DNA of 64,000 nt, taken from the NCBI GenBank assembly GCA_945952065.1, contig CAMFGY010000012.1, positions 1 to 64,000 of the forward strand, given 5' to 3'. Under the pieces are notes generated by a model that searched no databases, was not told the origin of the DNA, and worked only from the letters and a program-made list of their open reading frames with translations. The position numbers and the translations under genes are program-made. Position 1 is the stretch's first letter. Every line of letters begins with the position of its first letter. The stretch is from an uncultured Burkholderiales bacterium. Its GTDB lineage: Bacteria > Pseudomonadota > Gammaproteobacteria > Burkholderiales > Burkholderiaceae_C. This document shows, in pieces, positions 55,541 to 63,445 of this stretch.

Positions 55541-57241
55541 TCAGCGCTTGACCGCGCCAAAGGGGTCGCCAGGCCTCCACGCGGGCAGTGTGTCCGCATC
55601 GGCGATGGCGCGTCCCAGATTGAGCGTGTATTGCGCTTGCTCGCGCATGCCGGAGAGGTCCCAGCTGGGGTCGTAGGTGTCGCTGGCTTGGTGGTAGCGC
55701 GCGCCGTAGGCGCGGCGCTTGGCGGCTTGGCCTTCGGCGTCGCCCAAGAACTGGCTGCCGCTGCCGACCGAGAAGGCTGGCACCCCAGCCTTGGCGAAGC
55801 TGAAGTGGTCGCTGCGGAAGTAGTAGCCGCCGGTGTCGATGCGGGGCGGTGCAATGCGCAAACCCATCTCGGCGGCGACGTGGCGCGCCACATCGATCAA
55901 GCTGCTGCGCTCGCTGCCGTTGGCGCCAATGTCGGCGGTGCGGCCGACGAAATTCAGGGTGTCGAGGTTCAGCGCCGCCGCGGTTTTGGCCAAGGGCCAA
56001 AGCGGGTGCGCGGCATACCAGGCACTGCCGAGCAGGCCTTGCTCTTCGGCGGCCACCCACAAGAACAACTGGCTGCGCCGCGCCGGCTGGCGCACCGCGG
56101 CCTGGGCCATGGCCAGCAGCGCGGCACTGCCGGAGGCGTTGTCCACCGCGCCATTGAAAATGAGGGTCTTGTCGCCCTGCACCTGCTTGCCCAAATGATC
56201 CCAATGGGCGCTGTAGATCAGCAACTCGTCTTTGAGCTGCGGGTCGGTGCCGGGCACCAGGGCGGCGATATTGTCTTGCTGCAAGCTGCGGATGCGGGCC
56301 GCCAACTTGCCGCTGAGTTGGAGCGCTAGGGGCTGTGGCTTGAAATCGCGGCGCTCGGCGGCAGCGCGTTGTTGATCAAGGTCCAAGCCGGCGGCCGCGA
56401 ACAGCTGGTGTGCCGCGCTTTCGCTCAGCCAGCCTTGCAAGGCCAGGCCGGGCTCTTTGCCGGCCAGCTGGAACTGCTCGGCCAAAGCACCTTGGCTCAC
56501 CACCGGCCAACTGGTTTGCGTGGAGGCCTCGGTGTGAATCACCAAGACGCCTTTGGCGCCGCGCCGCAGCGCTTCTTCGTATTTGTAGCCGCGCCGGCCA
56601 TAGACCGTCATGGCTTTGCCGCCAAAGCGGTTGGGCTCGGCCTCGGTAGGCTGCGGGTCATTGGCCATCACGATCAGGATCTTGCCGCGCACATCCTGGC
56701 CTTTGAAGTCGTCCCACTGGCCTTCTTCGGGGGCGGTGATGCCGTAGCCGGCGAACACCAGCTCCGCGTCTTCCAACACATTCAGCGCCTTGGCATTGCC
56801 GGTGGAGAACACCCAATCCTTGCCAAAGCTCAGCGCCAGCGTGGGCGCCGGCCGGCGGGGCGCCGTGATGCTGAGCTGGCTGTGTTCCAACAGGGTGCTC
56901 ACGCCGAGCAGTTGCACCGCCTGGCGAAAACTCTGGGCCTGGCGATTGCCGGGCTGCAGCCCCAGGACTTGGGCCTGGGTTTCCAAATAAGCCATGGTCA
57001 ATTCGCCGCCGCGCTGCCCGGTGCCGCGGCCCTCGAACAAATCTGAGGCCAAGAGCGCCAGATGCGCGCGCAGCGGCGCCTCTTCGACCTGCGGGCTTGC
57101 GGCGGGCGCAGCACGGGTCTGCTCAGGGGCTTGTGCTTGGGCTTGGGCTTGGGCTACAGAGGGGACGGTGTGCAGACCCAATACCAAGCCTGTGCAGGCC
57201 AGGCTCAGGGCGAGCGGGAGTGAGCGTTGAAGTTTGCGCAT
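55541..57241 (-). CDS. Exported M28-family zinc peptidase with PA domain
   Basis: The 566-residue protein starts with a signal peptide (LQRSLPLALSLACTGLVLGL...AQA) followed by an A/Q repeat region. A PA domain spans about 150-300 (GYGITAPEEGQWDD, VRGKILIVMANDP). The peptidase domain (about 340-555) has the zinc ligands in YSAHWDHLG, GAVDNASGSA, AAEEQGLLGS (catalytic Glu and ligand), LNLDTLN and a late YHQASDTYD. M28 enzymes are aminopeptidases of the Lap/PSMA type. The ATG at 57241 (MRKLQ) is preferred for its signal peptide; ATG at 57277 is an alternative. Confidence 0.9.
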   Translation of the reverse strand: MRKLQRSLPLALSLACTGLVLGLHTVPSVAQAQAQAQAPEQTRAAPAASPQVEEAPLRAHLALLASDLFEGRGTGQRGGELTMAYLETQAQVLGLQPGNRQAQSFRQAVQLLGVSTLLEHSQLSITAPRRPAPTLALSFGKDWVFSTGNAKALNVLEDAELVFAGYGITAPEEGQWDDFKGQDVRGKILIVMANDPQPTEAEPNRFGGKAMTVYGRRGYKYEEALRRGAKGVLVIHTEASTQTSWPVVSQGALAEQFQLAGKEPGLALQGWLSESAAHQLFAAAGLDLDQQRAAAERRDFKPQPLALQLSGKLAARIRSLQQDNIAALVPGTDPQLKDELLIYSAHWDHLGKQVQGDKTLIFNGAVDNASGSAALLAMAQAAVRQPARRSQLFLWVAAEEQGLLGSAWYAAHPLWPLAKTAAALNLDTLNFVGRTADIGANGSERSSLIDVARHVAAEMGLRIAPPRIDTGGYYFRSDHFSFAKAGVPAFSVGSGSQFLGDAEGQAAKRRAYGARYHQASDTYDPSWDLSGMREQAQYTLNLGRAIADADTLPAWRPGDPFGAVKR

Positions 57242-57437
57242 GAGCAGTGGGAGCGATCCGTGCGAGCTGAGAGTCATGGCAGGGCCATGAGAGGCAAGCC
57301 GGCATTAGAGCCCGCGCCTCGGTCGCTCGGATTTTGGGTTAACCCCTAGGCTGCGCATTTCAACGCTGCTGTTCGCCGGACCCCATTGCTCGCCCTGCTT
57401 AGATTGTGCGTTAGCGGGCCACCGGCTCGCGCCTCGC

Positions 57438-57671
57438 TCAAGGCTGGGCGATGGACGTTTCTATTGTGGGCCAGATGATGGCTTGAGCCACGATCACGCT
57501 TTGCCCATTGAAGGTGGCCGCAGGCGCGCCATACAGCTTGTAGCCCAGGGCGATGGCTTCGCTCACGCGTCGGCAAAAGCTGGCGTCGTCAACGCCGGTG
57601 AGCAGGCGGTAGGTCGGCAGTCCGTCAGGGGGTGTCGGGTGCATAAAAGGCAAGTCCTTTGATTGGGTCAT
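57438..57671 (-). CDS. DUF1737 small protein
   Basis: The 77-residue product fits the DUF1737 pattern: a YRLLTGVDDASFCRRVSEAI helix, GYKLYGAPAATFNG and a QAIIWP strand. Family proteins are small and of unknown function. The start could be the ATG at 57671 or at 57644 (MHPTPPDG), the shorter form being closer to typical length. Confidence 0.65.
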   Translation of the reverse strand: MTQSKDLPFMHPTPPDGLPTYRLLTGVDDASFCRRVSEAIALGYKLYGAPAATFNGQSVIVAQAIIWPTIETSIAQP

Positions 57672-57743
57672 GCAAGGCCCGTGATGCTAAGGGCATCGCG
57701 CGGCGAAAGCTGCTGGCCGTCGATGGGCGAGCGCGCTTGGCGT

Positions 57744-58325
57744 TCAGCGGCGACCCGCTTTCAGCAATTGCTCGGCAGCCCAGCGGGCGTCTTTGGCCCG
57801 CTCGGGGCCGTCTTGCTCTGCAGCGGTGAGGGCCCCGTCGAACAACACCACCAGGGCCCGGGCTGTTTGCTCTGGGTTTTGCAGCGAAGCGGCCGCACAC
57901 CAAGTCGCCAGTTGCTCGTGCAGCCACTGACGCTGCACGAGCGCCGATTGACGGGCGGGATGGCCAGTCTCCGGATATTCGGCCACCAAGTGTTGGACCG
58001 GGCAGCCGCGAAAGGTCTTTTCAAAGACCCAGTCCACCAGAAAGTCAAACAGGCGCAAAGGCCGTTGCTCGGGCTCGGCAGTCGCCACATAGGCCTGGAT
58101 TTGCGCTCGCGCTTCCAAGGCGCGGCGCTCGATACAAGCGGCCATCAACTCGTCTTTGCTGCCGAAATGCGCATACAGCGAGGCCTTGGCGGCGCCGGCC
58201 TCCGCCAAGACCCGGTCGATGCCCACGGCCCGAAAGCCCTCTTGGTAGAAGAGTCGGTCCGCACTGTCGATCAGTCGCTCGCGAACGCTGCTCGCCTCTT
58301 TGTCTGAAGATTTTTTTGTCGCCAT
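57744..58325 (-). CDS. TetR-family repressor
   Basis: The 193-residue protein has an N-terminal TetR helix-turn-helix (about 12-60: RERLIDSADRLFYQEGF, GIDRVLAEAGAAKASLYAHFGSKDEL) and a C-terminal ligand domain with VFEKTFRGCPVQHLVAEYP. It is divergent from an SDR gene, and the intergenic space has two ACAGAC-N2-GTCTGT operators, one in each promoter spacer as drawn below. It very likely represses itself and the oxidoreductase until an inducer binds. ATG at 58325 is fixed by the HTH position. Confidence 0.92.
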   Translation of the reverse strand: MATKKSSDKEASSVRERLIDSADRLFYQEGFRAVGIDRVLAEAGAAKASLYAHFGSKDELMAACIERRALEARAQIQAYVATAEPEQRPLRLFDFLVDWVFEKTFRGCPVQHLVAEYPETGHPARQSALVQRQWLHEQLATWCAAASLQNPEQTARALVVLFDGALTAAEQDGPERAKDARWAAEQLLKAGRR

Positions 58326-58328
58326 GTG

Positions 58329-58360
58329 TTGACAATACAGACAAGTCTGTCTAAAGTCAA
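58329..58360. promoter_or_regulatory. Overlapping divergent promoters with TetR operator 1
   Basis: On the + strand TTGACA (58329-58334) and TAAAGT (58352-58357) are spaced by 17 bp. On the minus strand TTGACT (58360-58355) and TATTGT (58337-58332) are also spaced by 17 bp. The operator ACAGAC-AA-GTCTGT (58337-58350) sits in the spacer of both, so one bound repressor could silence both genes. Confidence 0.8.
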
Positions 58361-58372
58361 AACCACTGACAG

Positions 58373-58386
58373 ACAGACCGGTCTGT
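58373..58386. promoter_or_regulatory. TetR operator 2
   Basis: ACAGACCGGTCTGT is a perfect 14-bp palindrome with the same half-sites as operator 1, 36 bp away, just downstream of the SDR promoter and before its ribosome site. Confidence 0.8.
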
Positions 58387-58419
58387 TTTTTGTGTGTTAA
58401 CCGAGCGAGGATTGAGAAA

Positions 58420-59169
58420 ATGGGATTCCGAATCGAAGGGGCTGTGGCCCTGGTAACTGGCGCCAACCGTGGCATTGGTGAAGCGCTGGTGGACGCTTTG
58501 TTCGCCAAGGGGGCGGCCAAGGTCTATGCCGGGGCTCGGCAGGTGTCTGATCTGGCGGCGCTGCAAGCCCGCCATGGCCACAAGCTGGTGCCGGTGCAAC
58601 TCGATGTGACCCAACCCAGCGACATTCAAGCCGCCGCCGCACGGGCGCAAGACGTGAGCCTGCTGATCAACAATGCCGGCGTGGCGGCCCATATGGGGCC
58701 AGACTTTGCTGATCCGACCTGGCTGAGCGCTGGGCGCGCCGAGATGGACGTGAACTACTTCGGCACCCTGCAAATGATGCAAGCCTTCGCGCCCATCCTG
58801 GGGCGCAATGGCGGTGGGGCGATTGCCAATGTGGCATCGGTCGCTTCTTTGGTGAGCTTCCCGCCCTTCATGGCCTACAGCGCGTCGAAGTCAGCCACGC
58901 ATTCGGTCACGCAGGCCGCGCGCTTGCTGCTTTCGGGCCAAGGCACCCAGGTGTTCGGCATCTATCCGGGGCCTGTGGACACGCGTATGGCCGAGCAGGT
59001 GCCATTTGAAAAGGCCACGCCGGCTGCCGCCGCGCAAGCCATGGTGCAAGACATTGAGGCCGGTGTGGAAGAGATCTTCCCGGACCCCATTGCCAAGGAA
59101 TTTGGCCGCCTTTGGTCGGGCGAACCCAAAGCCTTGGAGGCCCATGTCGCGCAAATGATGGCGGCTTGA
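58420..59169 (+). CDS. Short-chain dehydrogenase/reductase
   Basis: A 249-residue classical SDR: nucleotide motif T-G-A-N-R-G-I-G (13-20), NNAG (84-87), and catalytic Ser140, Tyr153 and Lys157 in the S-x12-Y-x3-K layout. It uses NAD(P)H to reduce or oxidise a carbonyl/alcohol substrate that cannot be named. Its promoter is controlled by the divergent TetR repressor, suggesting an inducible detoxification or catabolic step. The ATG at 58420 is chosen over the open frame from 58390, with GAGG about ten bases upstream. Confidence 0.9.
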   Translation: MGFRIEGAVALVTGANRGIGEALVDALFAKGAAKVYAGARQVSDLAALQARHGHKLVPVQLDVTQPSDIQAAAARAQDVSLLINNAGVAAHMGPDFADPTWLSAGRAEMDVNYFGTLQMMQAFAPILGRNGGGAIANVASVASLVSFPPFMAYSASKSATHSVTQAARLLLSGQGTQVFGIYPGPVDTRMAEQVPFEKATPAAAAQAMVQDIEAGVEEIFPDPIAKEFGRLWSGEPKALEAHVAQMMAA

Positions 59170-59213
59170 AGCCCGCACGCGCAGGGCTGTCAATCGCTGG
59201 GGCTCAAGCCGCC

Positions 59214-61070
59214 TCAGCGTTGGCTTGAACGCTGCAAGGTCTGCGGCCCTGGCTTGGCTGCCCGGTTCAAGGCTTGCAAGGCGGCTGCCACATAGGCCAG
59301 GGGCGCGTTCCAGTTGATGGCGACCTCGTTGCTGGCGTAGCTGCAATCGTGGTCAAGATAGGCCAGGGCTGGCAAGGCCGAAGGGTAGGGCAGCGGGCAG
59401 TGTTGGGCATCTTGCCGTTCGGGGTTGGGCCCGCCCACCACAAAGCCCGGCAACGGCGCGACCACGCCATCGGCTTGGGAGGGCCGGTGGTGGGGGTGCT
59501 GCGGTGAGCGCGCACCAAAGCCTGTCACCATGGACAGGCCCAATGGATTGCGCCCCAGCACATAGTCCAGCGCCGCTTGGGCCGCGTCCAACTGCGCCCG
59601 CTCACCGCTCAGGCGATAGCCCTGGATCAGCATCAGGGCTTGGTTCAGCGCCACCGCATTGCTGCCCCAGACATAGTCGGGCACCTGCATGGCCACACGG
59701 TAGGGCGAGGCGCGCCAAGCCTCGGTCAGTTGTCGCGCCAGTTGACTCACGCGCTGAGCGATCAAGCCCGGCTCGGCCTCGGGTGTCAGTTGCTGACGAT
59801 GATGGGCCAGAGACATCCAGGCCAGGGCGGCCACATCGTTCCAGGCGGGCACGCGGATGGGCAGCTCTCGCGCCTTCATCGCGGCATAAAACGCCGGCTC
59901 ACGGGTGCTGATGTAAAGCTCGGCGGCGGCCCAGGCGAATTCGTCGTCCAAGCGGGCATCGCCGTACTCGCCGGTTTGAATATCGGGCGGTTGTTGGTAG
60001 ATCACTTGGGGGTTTGCCTGGGCCCAGGCCCAAGCCGCCTTGGCCGCGGCCAGAGCCTGGGCGGACCAAGACGCTTGCTTTGCCTCAAAAGGCGCATCAA
60101 AAGGTGCATCAAACGGTGCATAAACGCGACTGGCCACGGCCATCACCGCCGCAAAGTTCAAGGCCGCCGCGGTGCTTTTTTGCAGCACATAGCGCGGGGC
60201 CTGGGCCTCATGCGGCATCACCGCGCCATCAAAGCCGGCATTGCTGAGCTTGTGATACACGCCACCATCGGCGGGGTCTTGCATGCTGAGCATCCAGTCC
60301 AGGTTCCAGCGCACTTCCTGCAGCAGGTCTGGCAGGCCTGGGCCCGAGTCGGGGATGTTCAATCGTTGCGCCGCAAAATGAGCCGGGAAGTGCTCATACG
60401 CGGCCAGCAAGGTGTAGACCGTGATGCCTGAGTTGACGATGTATTTGTTGTAGTCGCCCGCGTCGTACCAGCCCTTGGGGCTGGCCAGCACAAAGCCCTC
60501 GGGCCGGCCCGGGCTCGCAGCCGAGGCATGCACTCGCACCTGGGTATCGGCATGACCCGCGGGGCGGGCGTAAACGCCGGCATATTCGGCCGGCAGCGCA
60601 CTGCTGGCGCGTTGGTAGTAAAAGGCCTTGAGGCTGGCCGCACCCAAGGCCTGGTAGGCGTGCGGCGCAATGAGAAAGGGCGTGGAGTCCGCCGTGCCCT
60701 GCGTCCTGAGTCGGTACAAGCCCGCCCGATTCAGCTTGGAAAAATCCGCCAAACGCACCGCCTGCCCGGCGGGCGGCCAAACGGCCGAAGGCCCAAGTCG
60801 ACCGGTGTAGACCACGCGCCCCGTGGCGTGCTCCAGCACCTGGAAAGAGCGCCGCGTCAAACCTGAGCGCTTGGCCGCCGCGCTGTGCTCCTCCAGCGCC
60901 GCCCATTTGGCCGAGCCCGGCAAGAATCCAACTTGATTGACTTGCCATGCGGGGCGGGGCGCAGCGTGAGCCGCCTCTTGTGCCAAGGCAAGCGCTGGAA
61001 TCAAAAGCGCCAAGGCCAAGGGCGTCTGGCGGAGGCGGGCGAGGGATGGGGCAGCCGGGCGCTTGGGCAT
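59214..61070 (-). CDS. Exported glycoside hydrolase family 9 (endoglucanase/cellobiosidase type)
   Basis: The 618-residue protein has a signal peptide (RLRQTPLALALLIPALALA), a CelD-type Ig-like N-domain (about 40-125, AWQVNQVGFLPGSAKWA) and a GH9 (alpha/alpha)6 barrel. Family motifs are the nucleophile-side GWYDAGDYNKY (about residue 205), SPQHPHHR with the conserved histidines, and DHDCSYASNEVAINWNAP holding the acid Glu. It should cut beta-1,4-glucans or cello-oligosaccharides outside the cell or in the periplasm. Three APFD/E-type repeats are coded by a 12-bp tandem repeat. ATG at 61070 is chosen over the open frame to 61178. Confidence 0.9.
   Translation of the reverse strand: MPKRPAAPSLARLRQTPLALALLIPALALAQEAAHAAPRPAWQVNQVGFLPGSAKWAALEEHSAAAKRSGLTRRSFQVLEHATGRVVYTGRLGPSAVWPPAGQAVRLADFSKLNRAGLYRLRTQGTADSTPFLIAPHAYQALGAASLKAFYYQRASSALPAEYAGVYARPAGHADTQVRVHASAASPGRPEGFVLASPKGWYDAGDYNKYIVNSGITVYTLLAAYEHFPAHFAAQRLNIPDSGPGLPDLLQEVRWNLDWMLSMQDPADGGVYHKLSNAGFDGAVMPHEAQAPRYVLQKSTAAALNFAAVMAVASRVYAPFDAPFDAPFEAKQASWSAQALAAAKAAWAWAQANPQVIYQQPPDIQTGEYGDARLDDEFAWAAAELYISTREPAFYAAMKARELPIRVPAWNDVAALAWMSLAHHRQQLTPEAEPGLIAQRVSQLARQLTEAWRASPYRVAMQVPDYVWGSNAVALNQALMLIQGYRLSGERAQLDAAQAALDYVLGRNPLGLSMVTGFGARSPQHPHHRPSQADGVVAPLPGFVVGGPNPERQDAQHCPLPYPSALPALAYLDHDCSYASNEVAINWNAPLAYVAAALQALNRAAKPGPQTLQRSSQR
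60082..60117. repeat. Three-copy 12-bp tandem repeat inside the GH9 gene
   Basis: GCCTCAAAAGGC, GCATCAAAAGGT and GCATCAAACGGT follow each other, with a partial fourth. On the minus strand they encode the repeated residues A-P-F-D/E in a surface loop of the glucanase. A multiple of three, so copy change would keep the frame. Confidence 0.85.
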
Positions 61071-61667
61071 GGCGGAGGTCTCGGGCAAGAGGGCGGATGG
61101 TGGGCGGGCAAGCAAGAGGGGCCCATCTTGTGCGTTTGAAAGCGCTTTCTCAATCAGGGGTGAACCTGAGAGCAGCACAGGTGCGCCAAGCCATCAACTG
61201 GGCCATCAGCGGGGTCATGGGTGGGTTCAATGCCCTCCCGTGGCTGCTGGATCCAGCCAATCATGCAAAACCGGCTTGAGCAAGGAGCGCAACGCGGCCC
61301 AATGAATCAACGCCAAGAATCAACGCCAAGCCTGCGCCGGCTGTGATGCCGGCGGCAGACCAAGTCTTTCGACCGGCGAACACAAACCCTGCGGGCCGGC
61401 CCAGGTCTTGCGGCCCAGGCGCGCCCCTGAACCGCGGCGTCAGCTTGGTCGCGGGCCTGGCCGAAACCCCCGCATGCCCGCATCAGCGCGGGCGACCAAG
61501 CCTTGTGGATTGCTTGTCGCCTGCAAGGTCCGCCGCCCGCATGGGGTTTGAACTCATTCGCCGGAATCATCGATTCTCTATGCTGAATCACCACGCTTCG
61601 GCAAAAAGGAAGCGGGTAAGTCATCCAACACAGCTGGCTCAACACATCAACTCAGGGGAAAAGTGTC
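61071..61667. other. Intergenic region between GH9 and methyltransferase genes
   Basis: About 600 bp. The first part holds the GH9 promoter and operator. A 13-bp tandem GAATCAACGCCAA occurs twice at 61304-61329. The rest has no recognisable gene; the composition falls in G+C from about 61550 towards the methyltransferase gene. Confidence 0.5.
61125..61153 (-). promoter_or_regulatory. GH9 promoter with LacI-type operator GAAAGCGCTTTC
   Basis: On the minus strand TTGAGA (61153-61148) and CAAGAT (61130-61125) are 17 bp apart. The perfect 12-bp palindrome GAAAGCGCTTTC (61138-61149) overlaps the -35 and the spacer. AAGCGCTT-core palindromes are typical of LacI-family sugar repressors. The -10 is a poor match. 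Confidence 0.6.
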
Positions 61668-62354
61668 ATGCATCCAACAGCACTAAAAAACTGCAAAGAA
61701 TTCTTCGACGCCTATTCATGCTGCTTTGAGAAGGACAAGTCAACAAAGGTGATTGAAATCGGCTCTCAGGACGTGAATGGCAGTTTGAGAGCGGTTGCGC
61801 CCATTGAATTCGAATATGTTGGCGTTGATTTCCAAGCAGCGAAAGGTGTTGATGTTGTTTTGGAGGACCCGTACGCCTTGCCTTTTGAAACAGGCAGTGT
61901 CGATATCGTGCTTTCGAGCTCTTGCTTTGAACATTCGGAAATGTTCTGGCTGGTTTTCCTCGAGGTCATGAGGGTTTTGAAACCGACCGGCATTTTCTAC
62001 TTGAATGCGCCCTCCACCGGAGGCTTTCATCGCTATCCGGTGGACTGCTGGCGCTTTTATCCTGACAGCGGTCGGGCCCTGGTGTCGTGGAGCAAGAGGA
62101 ATGGCGGGAATGCTCAACTCTTGGAGAGCTATACCCAAAAAGGCGGTGGCTGGCAGGATTTTGTCGCTGTGTTTCTAAAGGACGAAACACTTGCCAGCCG
62201 CTATCCCTATCGAATTTTGAACCTCAAAAAAGACTTCGAAAATGGTTTGCTGCTGGGCGGCGATACGTTCTTGAATATGACTGGCGAATGCCAGAATGAA
62301 CGAAAGCTTAGAGCCATCAGTGAAATCGTCGCCGAGCAAATCCGGATCAACTGA
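61668..62354 (+). CDS. Isolated SAM-dependent class I methyltransferase
   Basis: The 228-residue product has the SAM motif I VIEIGSQDVNGS (about 28-39), VGVDFQAAKGVD with the acidic ribose-binding Asp, a motif around VDIVLSSSCFEH (like UbiE/COQ5 methyltransferase_11) and VLKPTGIFYLNAPS. Substrate is unknown; relatives often sit in surface glycan gene sets. No partner genes flank it, and the coding sequence is visibly poorer in G+C than all neighbours, which suggests recent transfer. The ATG follows GGGGAA. Confidence 0.78.
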   Translation: MHPTALKNCKEFFDAYSCCFEKDKSTKVIEIGSQDVNGSLRAVAPIEFEYVGVDFQAAKGVDVVLEDPYALPFETGSVDIVLSSSCFEHSEMFWLVFLEVMRVLKPTGIFYLNAPSTGGFHRYPVDCWRFYPDSGRALVSWSKRNGGNAQLLESYTQKGGGWQDFVAVFLKDETLASRYPYRILNLKKDFENGLLLGGDTFLNMTGECQNERKLRAISEIVAEQIRIN

Positions 62355-62401
62355 GGCTTTGAAGCCTGGTACCGAAGGAATTGAAGCGCTTGGGCTCGAG
62401 T

Positions 62402-62415
62402 CCCCCCCGGGGGGG
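62402..62415. repeat. C7G7 palindrome
   Basis: Seven C followed by seven G, nested in a longer GCTCG...CGAGC inverted arrangement (about 62386-62430) shortly after the methyltransferase. It could act as a terminator hairpin, but there is no T-run. The stretch from here to 62612 contains no gene I can recognise. Confidence 0.5.
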
Positions 62416-62612
62416 CGTCTGCGCGAGCTGAAGTCGCCGGGACGAAGGGCGTGGATGTGTCAAGCCCGCCCACGCCTCAACTCAATTCTTTGGCGCTCAA
62501 ACTTGCAATGAGCTCAGGGGCGTTTGGGGTTTGAGCTTTGGGTGATGACCTCAGACCGGCCGACGCTCAGCCCCATCGAGTGGGCATCCCGGCCATGGCC
62601 GGGCGCCAAAGT

Positions 62613-63311
62613 TCAGCCGCGCCGCCGCTGCACGCGCGCGCCTATGGCCATGAGGCCCACGGCCAGAAGGGCATAGCTGCTGGGCTCTGGCACGGCGGCG
62701 GGCGCCAGCGTAGCGATCTCGATACTGCTCAGGGCTTGGTCATAGAAAGCGATGTAGTCCACCTTGCCTGCCCCGGCTTCTGTGCCATCGTCCATGAAGA
62801 ACCGGGCCCCGGCGGCCACAAAGACGGCTTGGTCTGTGTTGTCTTGAAAGCTGCGCTGCAACTGCCCATCCAGGTAGGTGCTCACCTGTTTGCTCACGCC
62901 ATCGCGACTGATGGTGACGCGCTTGAGTTGGTTGGTGCTGAAGCTGTCGGGGCCGGGGTTGGAGCCACCCAAGTAAAAGTCGAGGCGGCCATCACGGCTG
63001 TACAAACCGTTATCGGTACTGCCGTTTTTGAAGTCCAGCAAACGGCGATAGCCGCTCAACTCATACGAAACATAACTGAAGTCGATGGTGTAGCTGCTGC
63101 CCAGCGCGCCCACGAAACTCAGCCCCTTGTTGGCCAGGTAGTTGAAGCCGGTCGCGTCCAGGCTGGCTTCCGGGCTGGCGATCAAGTCGGCGCCGCCTTG
63201 GTCGTCATGCAAATCGCCATCGAGCCGGTAGAGATGGCTGGGCGTTGCGGCTTGCGCGGCGCAAGTGAGCAAGGACAACAGGGTCAAAGCAAAAGGCGTT
63301 CTCTTTTTCAT
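62613..63311 (-). CDS. PEP-CTERM protein with LamG-like domain
   Basis: The 232-residue protein has a signal peptide (PFALTLLSLLTCAAQA), a concanavalin/LamG-like beta-sandwich (about 22-200: HLYRLDGDLHDDQGG, LSFVGALGSSYTIDFSYV, VSTYLDGQLQRSF, VDYIAFYDQALS) and the sorting signal VPEPSSYALLAVGLMAIG with a RVQRRRG tail. LamG domains bind glycans or proteins; the target is unknown. ATG at 63311 is chosen; a GTG at 63314 directly precedes it. A CCCCTG-ATA-CAGGGG hairpin lies upstream at 63388-63402. Confidence 0.85.
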   Translation of the reverse strand: MKKRTPFALTLLSLLTCAAQAATPSHLYRLDGDLHDDQGGADLIASPEASLDATGFNYLANKGLSFVGALGSSYTIDFSYVSYELSGYRRLLDFKNGSTDNGLYSRDGRLDFYLGGSNPGPDSFSTNQLKRVTISRDGVSKQVSTYLDGQLQRSFQDNTDQAVFVAAGARFFMDDGTEAGAGKVDYIAFYDQALSSIEIATLAPAAVPEPSSYALLAVGLMAIGARVQRRRG

Positions 63312-63445
63312 CACAGCGGCGTTGACTTGAGCAGTGAAAGGGAGGCCTGACTATGCCGCAGCGCGAGGCCACAAACCCGGTGCAGCCCCCCTGATACAGG
63401 GGCCCCCTGATGTGGGATGCGCTTCGTCATGGCTTCTGCTGGGCC

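Noticed and set aside
61307-61645. 112-codon minus-strand frame in the gap before the methyltransferase gene
   Set aside because: Arg/Cys-rich, no ribosome site, no family likeness; composition fits chance in G+C-rich DNA.
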